Translations under genes and position numbers: made by a program
Notes under the pieces: model-generated
The model's input: the letters and a program-made list of their open reading frames with translations, nothing else
Told to the model about the DNA's origin: nothing
The model's database searches: none
Shown: one piece after another, positions 17,506 to 25,209 of the stretch
How positions within the stretch are numbered: the first letter of the stretch is position 1
Layout of the letters: the number at the start of each line of letters is the position of its first letter
From: Pseudomonadota bacterium
Lineage (GTDB): Bacteria > Pseudomonadota > Alphaproteobacteria > Rhodospirillales > Magnetospirillaceae
DNA: 33,440 nt
Direction of reading: 5' to 3'
Assembly (NCBI GenBank): GCA_021818185.1
Contig: JAKAFA010000005.1
Coordinates: forward strand, 1-33,440

Positions 17506-18374
17506 GCGCGTCCGAACAGGCCGGCGGGCCGCCAGAGGAGAAGGATGAACAGGGCGATGTAGATGAACACGGCGCCGATCTCGGGGAAAAGGTACTTGCA
17601 GGCGGTATCGCCGATGCCCAGCAGCAGGGCGGCGAAGAACGGCCCGCGGATCGAGCCCATGCCCCCCACCGCGACTACGATCAGGAAATAGACCAGATGT
17701 TCGATGGCATAGGCCGGATGGATGCTCAGGATTTCCGCGCCGATCCCGCCGCCCAGGGCGGCCAGGCCGCCGCCCAGGGCAAAGGTCAGGCTGAACAGCC
17801 GGTCGGTGTCGATGCCCACCGAGCGGGCCATGGCCCGGTTGTCCACCGCGGCGCGGATCATCGCCCCGAAACGGGTCCGCTCGATTCCCGCCCACAGGCC
17901 CAGGGCGGTGGCGAAGCCCATGACGATGACGAAGGCGCGGTAGGTGGGGAACTGGCGGCCGACCAGCGGGATATCGCCCTGCAAGGCCGCGGGAAGGGCC
18001 AGATGCTGCGGCGACGGCCCCCAGAAGAAGGTCGCGGCCGCCGTCGCCATGTAGACCAGGCCGATCGTGAACAGCACCTGGTCGATTTCGCTCGCAGTGT
18101 AGAGGCGGGCGTAGAGCGTGCGTTCCAGCACCACGCTGGCCGCGGCGACCGCCAGGATCGCCACGGCCAGCGCCGGCAGGAAGCCGACCCCCAGCGCCGC
18201 CATCAGGGTAATGGTCAGATAGCCTCCGGCCATGGCGAAGACGCCGTGCGCCAGGTTGGCGAAGCCCATCAGCCCCATGGTTACCGACAGACCGACCGCC
18301 GCCAGGTACAGGACCATGGCGTAAGCGAGTCCGTGGAACAGGATGCTGACCAGGGCCGGCAAGAACTGGCTCAC
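17502..18374 (-). CDS. livH: Branched-chain-type ABC transporter permease LivH
   Basis: This is the partner permease, 290 aa and very hydrophobic, typical LivH size. MGLMGFANLAHGVFAMAGGY is the conserved second/third-helix motif, and RTRFGAMIRAAVDNRAMARSVG is the coupling loop that contacts the ATPase. Translation starts at GTG (18374) with AGGGGGA about 6 nt upstream. The gap from livK is 16 nt. Together with LivM it would form the translocation pore. Confidence 0.91.
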   Translation of the reverse strand: MSQFLPALVSILFHGLAYAMVLYLAAVGLSVTMGLMGFANLAHGVFAMAGGYLTITLMAALGVGFLPALAVAILAVAAASVVLERTLYARLYTASEIDQVLFTIGLVYMATAAATFFWGPSPQHLALPAALQGDIPLVGRQFPTYRAFVIVMGFATALGLWAGIERTRFGAMIRAAVDNRAMARSVGIDTDRLFSLTFALGGGLAALGGGIGAEILSIHPAYAIEHLVYFLIVVAVGGMGSIRGPFFAALLLGIGDTACKYLFPEIGAVFIYIALFILLLWRPAGLFGRA

Positions 18375-18390
18375 GGCGTCCCCCTGCCGG

Positions 18391-19587
18391 TCACTTGGGC
18401 GGATTGAGCTTCGGCCAGGGGTCCTGAACCATCGGTATGGTTTCGACCTCGACGTTGGCGAGCTTGCCGTTCACCCGCTCCAGCTTGCGGATGTACATGT
18501 TCTGCACGATGTCGCGGGTCTGGGGGTCGATCATGATCGGTCCGCGCGGGCTGTCGTCGTCGCGCCAGCCCTTGAGGAGCTGCATGGTGCGGTCGGGATC
18601 GATCTTGCCGTGCTGGGCCTTGACCACGTGGAAGATGGCGGCCATGCCGTCCCAGGCGCCGACAGCGAACGGGCTGGGGACGGCATCGGGGCCGTATTCC
18701 GCCTTCCACGCCGCCACGAAGGCCTTGTTGGCCGGCCGGTCGGCCACCGCGGAATACAGGCCGATGGTGACCACGCCGTCGGGGACGTTGCCCATCTCGG
18801 CCAGTTCGTTGTCGGGAACAATGTCGCCGGTGCCGATCAGCCGGACGCCGGCGGCGGCCAGGCCCAGGTCGGAATAGGCCCGCATCAGGGCGGCGGCGTC
18901 CCGGCTGCCGGGGACGAAGACGAACAGGGCGTCGGGCTTCTCATCCTTGATGCGTTGCAGGAACGGCACGTAATCGGCGTTCTTCAGCGGCATCTCCACA
19001 TGGCCGACCACCGTGCCGCCGGCCTCGGTGAAGCCCCTGGCGAAGGCGGCTTCGGCGTCGTGGCCGGGGCCGTAATCGGTCACGGCGATATAGGCGCGCT
19101 TGATGCCGTGGTGGCCGGCCCATTGCCCCAGGGGATAGCTCTGCTGCCACAGCGTCTGCGACACGCGCACCAGATAGGGCGACAGCCGGATGGACGCCGA
19201 GGTGGCGGCGTTCATGATGATCACCGGCACCTTGGCCTCGGTGGCCAGCGGCGCGACGGCGTTGATGTTGGGGGTGAAGTAGAATCCGGCCAGCAGGTTG
19301 ACCTTGTCGCGGGTGATCAACTCGCGGGCCAGCCGCTTGGCCATGTCGGGATTGGGGCCGGTGTCGTCGCGCCGGATCAGGTCCAGCTTGGTGTCGCCCA
19401 GTTCCTTTCCATGCAGTTTCATGTACAGGTTGATGGCCTCGTCCATCTGCTTGACCGAAGCCGCCGCCTGGCCGGAATAGGCGAGGATCACCCCGACCTT
19501 GACGGTTTCCGCCGCGCGTGCCGGCGGCGTCGCCGCCACCGTTGCGCCGAAGGCGAGTGCGCACAGCAAAGTTCCCAGTCTTGCCAT
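18391..19587 (-). CDS. livK: Periplasmic substrate-binding protein, LivK/HAAT type
   Basis: This is a 398-aa solute-binding protein with a Sec signal peptide (MARLGTLLCALAFGATVAAT, cleavage expected after ARA near residue 25). The mature protein has the type-I two-lobe periplasmic fold, beginning VKVGVILAYSGQAAA, with later FYFTPNINAVAPLATEAKVP and GPGHDAEAAFARGF. Homologues in aromatic catabolic clusters bind aromatic or alicyclic acids, but ligand residues cannot be read here. The ATG at 19587 has GGGAGGAA upstream. It heads the operon, and an operator for the local TetR lies 56 nt upstream of the start, so expression is probably induced by the pathway intermediate. Confidence 0.9.
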   Translation of the reverse strand: MARLGTLLCALAFGATVAATPPARAAETVKVGVILAYSGQAAASVKQMDEAINLYMKLHGKELGDTKLDLIRRDDTGPNPDMAKRLARELITRDKVNLLAGFYFTPNINAVAPLATEAKVPVIIMNAATSASIRLSPYLVRVSQTLWQQSYPLGQWAGHHGIKRAYIAVTDYGPGHDAEAAFARGFTEAGGTVVGHVEMPLKNADYVPFLQRIKDEKPDALFVFVPGSRDAAALMRAYSDLGLAAAGVRLIGTGDIVPDNELAEMGNVPDGVVTIGLYSAVADRPANKAFVAAWKAEYGPDAVPSPFAVGAWDGMAAIFHVVKAQHGKIDPDRTMQLLKGWRDDDSPRGPIMIDPQTRDIVQNMYIRKLERVNGKLANVEVETIPMVQDPWPKLNPPK

Positions 19588-19953
19588 ATCGTTCCTCCCT
19601 GATCGCTGTTTGCGGCGCGGATTCTACGTCCGTCGGTCCGATTGAATGATCCTTCGTTCATGAAGGTGCCGTCAAGCCTTGCCGCGGAGCTACCGCCCGC
19701 CCCGCGCTGAGCTGTCGGGATGGGAAATCGGCAACCGGCTGAAAGATGATCGATACCCCCTCCCAAAGATCGTCCCCTCACGATATTGTTCACCACAGAA
19801 ACAAAATGCAAGGGCAGATATCGTTCTGTTGCCAATATACATAACGATGCCGGATATCGTCGGCCGGACGGCCGATCCATGGACCGAGCAGAACATTGGC
19901 GGCGGGCGTCGCGGAACGCCGCCTGGTTCTTCAAGAGGAGGCCTGTCGGGCGG
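19588..19953. other. Intergenic region between livK and ligase
   Basis: This 366-nt stretch holds the livK promoter and operator at its left end. About 19741-19860 is visibly richer in A+T than its surroundings and contains repeated GATAT(C/T)GTT-like words. Near 19898-19923, GGCGGCG/CGCCGCC can form a 7-bp stem downstream of the ligase stop; it lacks a U tract. The small ORFs in the track here have no recognisable domain or convincing ribosome site, so I call no gene. Confidence 0.6.
19643..19660 (-). promoter_or_regulatory. TetR-type operator 1, livK promoter
   Basis: TGAATGA-TCCT-TCGTTCA matches the local consensus TGAATGA-N4-TCATTCA with one mismatch. Read toward livK, a TTGACG box (19675-19670) lies 9 nt upstream, so the operator would cover the spacer and -10 region of the livK promoter. 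Repression by the adjacent TetR protein is inferred. Confidence 0.65.
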
Positions 19954-21597
19954 TCACAATTGCCGGAGCCGGAAGCGCTGGATCTTGCCCGTGGCGGTGC
20001 GGGGCAGGGCGTCCAGGAATTTGATGTCGCGCGGATATTTGTAGGGCGCGATGGTCGCCTTGACGAAATCCTGAATCTCGCGGGCAACATCGTCTCCCGG
20101 CCAATAACCGTCCTTCAGCACGACGCAGGCCCGCACGACGTTGCCGCGGGCCGGGTCCGAGACGCCGACCACCGCGCATTCCTCGACCTTGGGATGGTCG
20201 AGCACCACCCGTTCGACTTCGGAGGGAGAGATATTGTAGCCGGCCGACACGATCATGTCGTCGGCCCGGTCGACGTACCAGAACCAGCCGTCGCTGTCCT
20301 GTTCGGCGATGTCGCCGGTCAGGTTCCAGCCGTTCTTCACGATTCCGCGCTGCCGCTCGGCGTCGGCGAGATAGCGGCAGCCGGTCGGCCCGCGCACCGC
20401 CAGCCGCCCCCGATTACCGGGAGGCAGGGGGCGGAATTCGTCATCGAGCACGCAGGCGGTATAGCCCGGCACCACCTTGCCGGTCGACCCCACCCGCTCG
20501 ACCGCCAGGGTCTCGGAAATGAAATGGGTCAGCAGCTCCGACATGCCGATGCCGTTGACGATCCTGAGGCCGGTGGCGTCATGCCAGGCCTGCCAGACGT
20601 CGAGGCGCAGATGTTCGCCGGCCGAGGTGCATTTGCGGATCGAGGCGAGATCGTAGCGCCCGGCCTCGGTCCGCATGGCGTGGTAGAGGGTGGGCACCGA
20701 ATACAGGCTGGTGACCCGGTGGCGCTCGACCGCATCGAGAATCAGCTCGGGGGTGGGGCGGGGCACCAGCACCGCCGTGGCGCGGTAGCGCAACGGATAG
20801 AGCAGGAACGCGCACAGCCCGTAGGTGAAGGCGAAGGACGGCGAGCCGCAGACCACCTCGTCGCCGTCCACCGGATAATGGTGCGGCCAGCAATCGCATA
20901 CCGCCAGCAGGTCGCGGTGGAAATGCATCGCGCCCTTGGGGTTGCCGGTGGTGCCCGAGGTGAAGGTGATCAGCGCGATGTCGTCGGCCGCGGTGGCGAC
21001 CGGGGCGAAGGCGGCGAGCTTGCCCTCGGCCGCGCGGTCAAGGCCGGACTCGGCGGACGATCCGCGGCCCAGGGGGCTGAAATAGCCGATATGGGCCAGT
21101 CCCGGCGCCTGGGCGCGGGTCGCCTCCATCTCTTCGGCTAGGCTGCCTTCGCACAGGGCGATGGCGATCTGCGCCTTGTCGACGATATAGGCCAGTTCAC
21201 GGGCCCGCAGCAGCGGCATGGTGGTCACGCAGATGCCGCCCGCCCGCAGCACGGCCAGCCAGCAGGCTGCCGCCATCGGATTGTTGCCGGTACGCAGCAG
21301 GACCCGGTTGCCGGGGATCAGGCCGTAATCCTCGACCAGTACCCGGGCGATGCGCTGGGCTCGGTCGAGCAGATGGGCGAAGGTCCACACCCCGTCCTCG
21401 TAGAGGAAGGCCGGCTTGTCGCCGAAACCGGCGACCACCGCGGCGTCCAGCAGGGCGGCCGACGCGTTGAGGCGGTCGGGGTAGCCGGCCAGGTGGGGCG
21501 CCGAATAGTCGAGGTCGGGCCACAACTCGGCGGGGGGCAGCATTTGACGGGCAAAGGGGTCGAGATGGGCGCTCGGCACGCCACCGGGCAGGTGCAT
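19954..21597 (-). CDS. Aryl-CoA ligase, 2-aminobenzoate/benzoate-CoA ligase family
   Basis: This AMP-forming acyl/aryl-CoA synthetase of 547 aa would activate a carboxylic acid to its CoA thioester at the cost of ATP to AMP. Seen motifs are the phosphate loop FTSGTTGNPKGAMHFH, GWNLTGDIAEQDSDGWF, the hinge region VDRADDMIVSAGYNI and the C-terminal catalytic lysine in PRTATGKIQRF (about Lys538). The N-terminal pattern DPFARQMLPPAELWPDL and PGNRVLLRTGNNPM is, from memory, closest to 2-aminobenzoate-CoA ligase (AbmG-like) and the wider benzoate-CoA ligase group; the true substrate is unproven. The ATG at 21597 has GGAGGGAG about 8 nt upstream. It is divergent from tetR, with its own operator and a TTGACC -35 box. 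Confidence 0.85.
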   Translation of the reverse strand: MHLPGGVPSAHLDPFARQMLPPAELWPDLDYSAPHLAGYPDRLNASAALLDAAVVAGFGDKPAFLYEDGVWTFAHLLDRAQRIARVLVEDYGLIPGNRVLLRTGNNPMAAACWLAVLRAGGICVTTMPLLRARELAYIVDKAQIAIALCEGSLAEEMEATRAQAPGLAHIGYFSPLGRGSSAESGLDRAAEGKLAAFAPVATAADDIALITFTSGTTGNPKGAMHFHRDLLAVCDCWPHHYPVDGDEVVCGSPSFAFTYGLCAFLLYPLRYRATAVLVPRPTPELILDAVERHRVTSLYSVPTLYHAMRTEAGRYDLASIRKCTSAGEHLRLDVWQAWHDATGLRIVNGIGMSELLTHFISETLAVERVGSTGKVVPGYTACVLDDEFRPLPPGNRGRLAVRGPTGCRYLADAERQRGIVKNGWNLTGDIAEQDSDGWFWYVDRADDMIVSAGYNISPSEVERVVLDHPKVEECAVVGVSDPARGNVVRACVVLKDGYWPGDDVAREIQDFVKATIAPYKYPRDIKFLDALPRTATGKIQRFRLRQL

Positions 21598-21627
21598 CCT
21601 GGGTCTCCCTCCGGTCCGATCGACAAG

Positions 21628-21647
21628 CTGAATGATTATTCATTCAG
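21628..21647 (-). promoter_or_regulatory. TetR-type operator 2, ligase promoter
   Basis: CTGAATGATTATTCATTCAG is a perfect inverted repeat with 8-bp arms and a 4-nt centre, 31-50 nt upstream of the ligase start. On the minus strand TTGACC (21661-21656) precedes it by 9 nt to the core, and TAATCA inside the operator is 17 nt from that box and could serve as -10. It closely resembles the published Bacillus subtilis FadR box TGAATGAMTANTCATTCA. Confidence 0.8.
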
Positions 21648-21702
21648 TACCGCCCGGTCAAGCCCTGAGAAACGTCGGTCGGGAGGCTTGACGGAGAAGC
21701 GC

Positions 21703-21720
21703 CGAATGAACAATCATTCG
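21703..21720 (+). promoter_or_regulatory. TetR-type operator 3, tetR promoter
   Basis: CGAATGA-ACAA-TCATTCG is a perfect 7-bp inverted repeat with a 4-nt centre. TTGACG (21688-21693) lies 9 nt upstream on the plus strand, placing the operator over the -10 of a tetR promoter, which implies autoregulation. Its centre is 74 bp from operator 2, about seven helical turns. Confidence 0.75.
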
Positions 21721-21813
21721 TTGCCGGGCCGATGCGCCCCGTGGCGCCGGCCGGGGCCAGTCCTGTGCCGGGGCCAGTCCTGTGCCGGGGCCAGTCTTGT
21801 GTCTGCCCGGCAA
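21721..21813. repeat. Three 17-bp tandem repeats inside a 9-bp inverted repeat
   Basis: The unit CCGGGGCCAGTCCTGTG occurs three times head to tail at 21751-21767, 21768-21784 and 21785-21801, the last with one change. The array is bracketed by TTGCCGGGC (21721-21729) and its exact reverse complement GCCCGGCAA (21805-21813). It lies in the tetR leader between operator 3 and the start codon, and could fold as one long stem-loop in the mRNA. Confidence 0.85.
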
Positions 21814-21860
21814 CCAGGGTATGCCGGGGCCGATCGAAACAACGGGGTAGGATGACGGTG

Positions 21861-22559
21861 ATGGCGACGCAGCTTCCCGCCGTGAAAAGCCAGGTGACCG
21901 ACGAGGCATTGGTCGAGCGGCGGCGCAACCAGATCGTCGCGGCGGCGGTAGAACTGTTCGCCCATCAGGGCTATTACCGCACCACCATTCTGGAGATCGC
22001 CCGCAAGGCCGGGGTCAGCAGCGGCCTGATCTACCAGTACGTCGCCGACAAGGAGGACGTGCTGCTGCTGTCGTTGCTCAGCGTACTCGATTCCTACCTC
22101 AAGGAGATCCCGGCGGCGCTGGCCGGGCTGACCGATCCGCTGGAACGCTGCTGTGTGGCGGTGAACGCCTACTGCCGGGTGGTCGACCAGCGGCGCGAAG
22201 CGACGGTGCTGGCCTACCGCTCCACCAAGTCGCTGCCCGGCGAGCGGCGGGAACTGGTCAAGAACGCCGAACTGGAAACCAACGCCCTGGTCTCCGCCTG
22301 CATCCAGGATTGCATCGGAGCGGGGCTCTTCCGCCCCGTCAACGTCGAACTGGTCACCTACCAATTGGTCGCGTTCGCCCATACCTGGGCGCTCAAGCAC
22401 TGGCGGCTGAAAACCCTGTGCAGTCTGGACGAATACATCGCGCAGGGCTTCGATTTCATCGCCCACGCGCTGCTGACGGCCAAGGGCCGGCGCCGGTATG
22501 CCAAGCTGCAGGCCGAGGGGCGCCTTCCGGCTCCGTCGCCGGAGCCGGCCGAGGATTAG
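21861..22559 (+). CDS. TetR/AcrR-family repressor, FadR-like
   Basis: This is a 232-aa regulator. The N-terminal helix-turn-helix spans roughly residues 18-65, with RTTILEIARKAGVSSGLIYQYVADKEDVLL. The rest is an all-helical ligand-binding domain without diagnostic residues. I chose the ATG at 21861 because GGGGTAGG lies 9 nt upstream; an ATG at 21852 is also possible, but the track start at 21732 would place the tandem repeats in the protein and is unlikely. Operators of one design occur at this gene, the ligase, livK and two beta-oxidation operons, so this is the likely pathway-specific repressor, probably released by an acyl/aryl-CoA. The esterase gene follows 4 nt after its stop. Confidence 0.9.
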   Translation: MATQLPAVKSQVTDEALVERRRNQIVAAAVELFAHQGYYRTTILEIARKAGVSSGLIYQYVADKEDVLLLSLLSVLDSYLKEIPAALAGLTDPLERCCVAVNAYCRVVDQRREATVLAYRSTKSLPGERRELVKNAELETNALVSACIQDCIGAGLFRPVNVELVTYQLVAFAHTWALKHWRLKTLCSLDEYIAQGFDFIAHALLTAKGRRRYAKLQAEGRLPAPSPEPAED

Positions 22560-22563
22560 GGCG

Positions 22564-23535
22564 GTGGCCGGGCTGGCGGCGGGTGACATTCGCGTCGGGA
22601 CGGCCGGCGTTCTGGACGCCGACGTGGCCGCGATCCTTGCCCGGGCGGCCGAGTTGGACCTGCCATCGTTGCCAAGCCTGGGGCCGGAGGAGGCTCGGCG
22701 GGAATTCCGCCGCCGCCTGGCCCGGTCCAATCCGCCCGCCCCCCAGGACCTTGCCGTCCGCGACGTGGCCGCCGCCGGGAGTGGCGGGCCGCTGCGCCTG
22801 CGCCTGTACCGGCCCGAGGCGGCGTCAGGTGGCGCTCTGCTGTATTTCCACGGCGGCGGCTTCGTGCTGGGAGACCTGGAGACCGCCGATCCCATCTGCC
22901 GCCTGGTCGCGGCCCGGACCGGCTCGGCGGTCGTCGCCCTCGACTACCGTCTGGCCCCCGAGCATCCCTATCCCGCCGCCGTCGAGGACGCCCTGGCCGC
23001 CCTGCGCTGGCTGGAGGCCGGCCCGCCGGAACTGGGCGGCCGGCCGACGGTCCTCGGGGTGGCCGGCGACAGTGCCGGTGGCACCCTGGCGGCGGTGGCC
23101 GCCCTGCATGCCCGCGACCGGGGGATCGACCTGCGCCGGCAGATCCTGATTTATCCCGCCGTGGACCAGGGGGGCGCGTATCCCTCGCGCGTCCATCTGG
23201 CCCAGGGCTATCTCCTGACCGCCGACGATATCGCCTGGTTCAATCGACAGTATTTCGGCGAATGTGGGGGGGCGGTGCTGGACACTTCGGCCTCGCCGCT
23301 GCGGTCCGTCAGCCATGCCGGCACGGCGCCGGCCTTGGTGTTGACCGCCGGCTTCGATCCGCTGGCCGACGAAGGCCGCGCCTATGCCGCCCGGCTGGCC
23401 GCCTGCGGCGTGCCGGTCCGCCATGTCTGCCTGCATGGCGCCATCCACGGCTGCCTGGGGCTGGCCCGCTTCCTTGAGTGCGGCCGCCGGGCCCTCGACG
23501 AGATCGCCGAGGCCTGGGCCTCCGCGCTGTCCTGA
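22564..23535 (+). CDS. Alpha/beta hydrolase, HSL (family IV) esterase type
   Basis: This is a 323-aa carboxylesterase-like enzyme. It shows the oxyanion-hole motif HGGGFVLGD, nucleophile elbow GDSAGG, the family motif YRLAPEHPYPAA, the acid in AGFDPLADEG and the catalytic His in HGAIHGCLG; all triad members are present. I place the start at the GTG at 22564, just after the tetR stop, because the track start lies inside tetR and adds an Arg-rich non-homologous leader. No signal peptide, so cytoplasmic. It is probably co-transcribed with tetR. It may cleave an ester form of the pathway substrate, but substrate identity cannot be read from the sequence. Confidence 0.85.
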   Translation: MAGLAAGDIRVGTAGVLDADVAAILARAAELDLPSLPSLGPEEARREFRRRLARSNPPAPQDLAVRDVAAAGSGGPLRLRLYRPEAASGGALLYFHGGGFVLGDLETADPICRLVAARTGSAVVALDYRLAPEHPYPAAVEDALAALRWLEAGPPELGGRPTVLGVAGDSAGGTLAAVAALHARDRGIDLRRQILIYPAVDQGGAYPSRVHLAQGYLLTADDIAWFNRQYFGECGGAVLDTSASPLRSVSHAGTAPALVLTAGFDPLADEGRAYAARLAACGVPVRHVCLHGAIHGCLGLARFLECGRRALDEIAEAWASALS

Positions 23536-23560
23536 GTCCGGTCGCGGCGAGGCGAGGGGG

Positions 23561-23612
23561 TTGACATCCTCGGCCAAAATGAATGACTATTCAGTCAGTG
23601 AATGGCCATTCA
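23561..23612 (+). promoter_or_regulatory. Promoter with TetR-type operator 4 and adjoining palindrome
   Basis: TTGACA (23561-23566) is a consensus -35. Operator 4, TGAATGA-CTAT-TCAGTCA (23580-23597), has one mismatch from the local consensus and overlaps the expected -10. One base later, TGAATGGCCATTCA (23599-23612) is a perfect 14-bp palindrome built from nearly the same half-sites but without the 4-nt spacer. Together they sit just upstream of the catabolic operon. Confidence 0.75.
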
Positions 23613-23624
23613 GGCGAGGGGCCG

Positions 23625-24398
23625 ATGACCGAGGCGGTGGTGACCTGCGAAGCCCGTGGTGCGGTCATGGTGCTGACTCTGGCCGCACCGCCGGTCAACG
23701 CCCTGTCCACCCGTCTGATCGACGCCCTGCATCGCGCCCTGGATGCGGTGCGGGCGGCACCGGGGACGCGGGTCCTGCATATCCGCGCCCAGGGCAAGGT
23801 GTTCTGCGCCGGGGCCGATCTGGCCGAGATGCGCGCCAATCTGGCCGATCCTGGGACGGTTGAGGCGCAGATCGCCTTCGTCCGCGACCTGCAAGGCGCT
23901 TTTTCCCGCCTGGAGGGCATGCCGATGGCTACCCTTGCCGAAATCGGCGGCGCCGCCATGGGCGGCGGGCTGGAACTGGCCCTGGCCTGCGACTTGCGCG
24001 TCGCCGCCGCCGAGGCCCGGCTGGCCCTGCCCGAAGCCAATCTCGGCCTGATCCCCGGGGCCGGCGGCACCCAGCGGCTGACCGCCCTGTGCGGGCCGGC
24101 CCTGGCCAAACGGCTGATCCTGGGCGCCGAGGCGGTAACCGGCCAGACCGCCGCCGACCTCGGCTTGGTCCATTGGGCGGTACCGGCGGCGGACCTGCCG
24201 GGCTTCGCCGCCGGGCTGGCCGAGCGGCTGGCCGGCCTGCCCCGCGCCGCGATCGCCGCCGCCAAATCCTGCATCGCCGCTGCCCTCGACCCCGCCCGCG
24301 ACGGTTTCGCCGAGGAATTGGCGGCGACCCGCGACCTGCTGCTCAACGAACCCGAAACGCAAAGCCGGGTGGCGGCCTTCCTGGCCGGCCGCCGCTGA
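23625..24398 (+). CDS. Enoyl-CoA hydratase
   Basis: This crotonase-fold enzyme of 257 aa is expected to hydrate a trans-2-enoyl-CoA (or cyclic 1-ene-carboxyl-CoA). Both catalytic glutamates are present: Glu117 in GGGLELAL and Glu137 in LPEANLGLIPGAGGTQ, 20 residues apart as in the rat enzyme (144/164). The oxyanion loop is FCAGADLAEM. I start at ATG 23625 (MTEAVV) because it follows a GAGGGG ribosome site; the track start at 23583 would translate the operator. It is the first gene of a five-gene operon. A BadK-like role in ring-acid oxidation is possible but not demonstrable here. Confidence 0.88.
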   Translation: MTEAVVTCEARGAVMVLTLAAPPVNALSTRLIDALHRALDAVRAAPGTRVLHIRAQGKVFCAGADLAEMRANLADPGTVEAQIAFVRDLQGAFSRLEGMPMATLAEIGGAAMGGGLELALACDLRVAAAEARLALPEANLGLIPGAGGTQRLTALCGPALAKRLILGAEAVTGQTAADLGLVHWAVPAADLPGFAAGLAERLAGLPRAAIAAAKSCIAAALDPARDGFAEELAATRDLLLNEPETQSRVAAFLAGRR

Positions 24399-24429
24399 CC
24401 CGTCCATTGGCAATCAAGGAGTACGAGGC

Positions 24430-25176
24430 ATGAAGTTCGCAGACAAAGTCGCCCTGGTGACCGGTGGCGCGTCCGGAATCGGGCTGGCCACCGTGCGGTC
24501 GCTGGCCGAACTGGGCGCCGACGTGCTGCTGGCCGACGTCAACGCCGAAGCCGGCGAGCGGGCCGCCGCCGCCATCCGGGCCGACGGGGGCAAAGCGGAG
24601 TTCATCGGCCTGGATGTCACCGACAAAGCCTCCATCGCTGCCTGTCGCGATCGGGTGCTGGGCGGCCGCGGGCGCCTGGACGTGCTGGCCAATGTCGCGG
24701 GTTGGGGCCACATCCAGCCCTTCGTCGACAATGACGACGCCTTCATCGCCAAGGTGATCAACCTCAACCTGCTGGGGGTGATCGAACTGACCCGCGCCTT
24801 CTTCCCGGCGATGATTGCCGCCAAGAGCGGCAAGATCGTCAACGTGGCCAGCGATGCCGGCCGGGTCGGCTCGCTGGGCGAAAGCGTCTACTCGGCCGCC
24901 AAGGGCGGCGTCATCGCCTTCACCAAGTCGCTGGCCCGTGAAGGGGCACGCCACGGCATCAACGTCAATTGCGTCTGCCCCGGCCCGACCGACACCCCGC
25001 TGTTGAAGTCCGAGCCGGAGAAGTTCCTGGACGCCTTCCTCAAGGCCATCCCCATGCGCCGCTTCGGCAAGCCGTCGGAAGTGGCCGATGCCGTGGTGTT
25101 CTTTGCCAGCAACCGCGCCGATTACGTCACCGGCCAGGTGCTCAGCGTCAACGGCGGCATCACCATGGTCGGCTGA
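24430..25176 (+). CDS. SDR dehydrogenase, BadH-like hydroxyacyl-CoA dehydrogenase
   Basis: This is a 248-aa classical short-chain dehydrogenase. The cofactor loop is TGGASGIG (11-18), Asp36 ends beta-2 (favouring NAD), and the catalytic set is Asn113, Ser141, Tyr154 and Lys158. The usual NNAG is NVAG here. The segments [33 protein letters not shown] and [10 protein letters not shown] strongly recall Rhodopseudomonas BadH, 2-hydroxycyclohexanecarboxyl-CoA dehydrogenase, as I remember it. It would oxidise a beta-hydroxyacyl-CoA, likely cyclic, to the ketone. AAGGAG lies about 9 nt before the ATG. It sits 31 nt after the hydratase gene. Confidence 0.87.
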   Translation: MKFADKVALVTGGASGIGLATVRSLAELGADVLLADVNAEAGERAAAAIRADGGKAEFIGLDVTDKASIAACRDRVLGGRGRLDVLANVAGWGHIQPFVDNDDAFIAKVINLNLLGVIELTRAFFPAMIAAKSGKIVNVASDAGRVGSLGESVYSAAKGGVIAFTKSLAREGARHGINVNCVCPGPTDTPLLKSEPEKFLDAFLKAIPMRRFGKPSEVADAVVFFASNRADYVTGQVLSVNGGITMVG

Positions 25177-25209
25177 CCGTCTTTAACCGCCAACCGGAAA
25201 GGAAATCCC

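Noticed and set aside
19690-19896. 68-aa minus ORF in the livK-ligase gap
   Set aside because: No ribosome site, domain or family resemblance; lies in an A+T-richer non-coding stretch.
21751-21801. Possible CRISPR array
   Set aside because: The 17-bp units are directly adjacent with no spacers and only three copies; no cas genes nearby.
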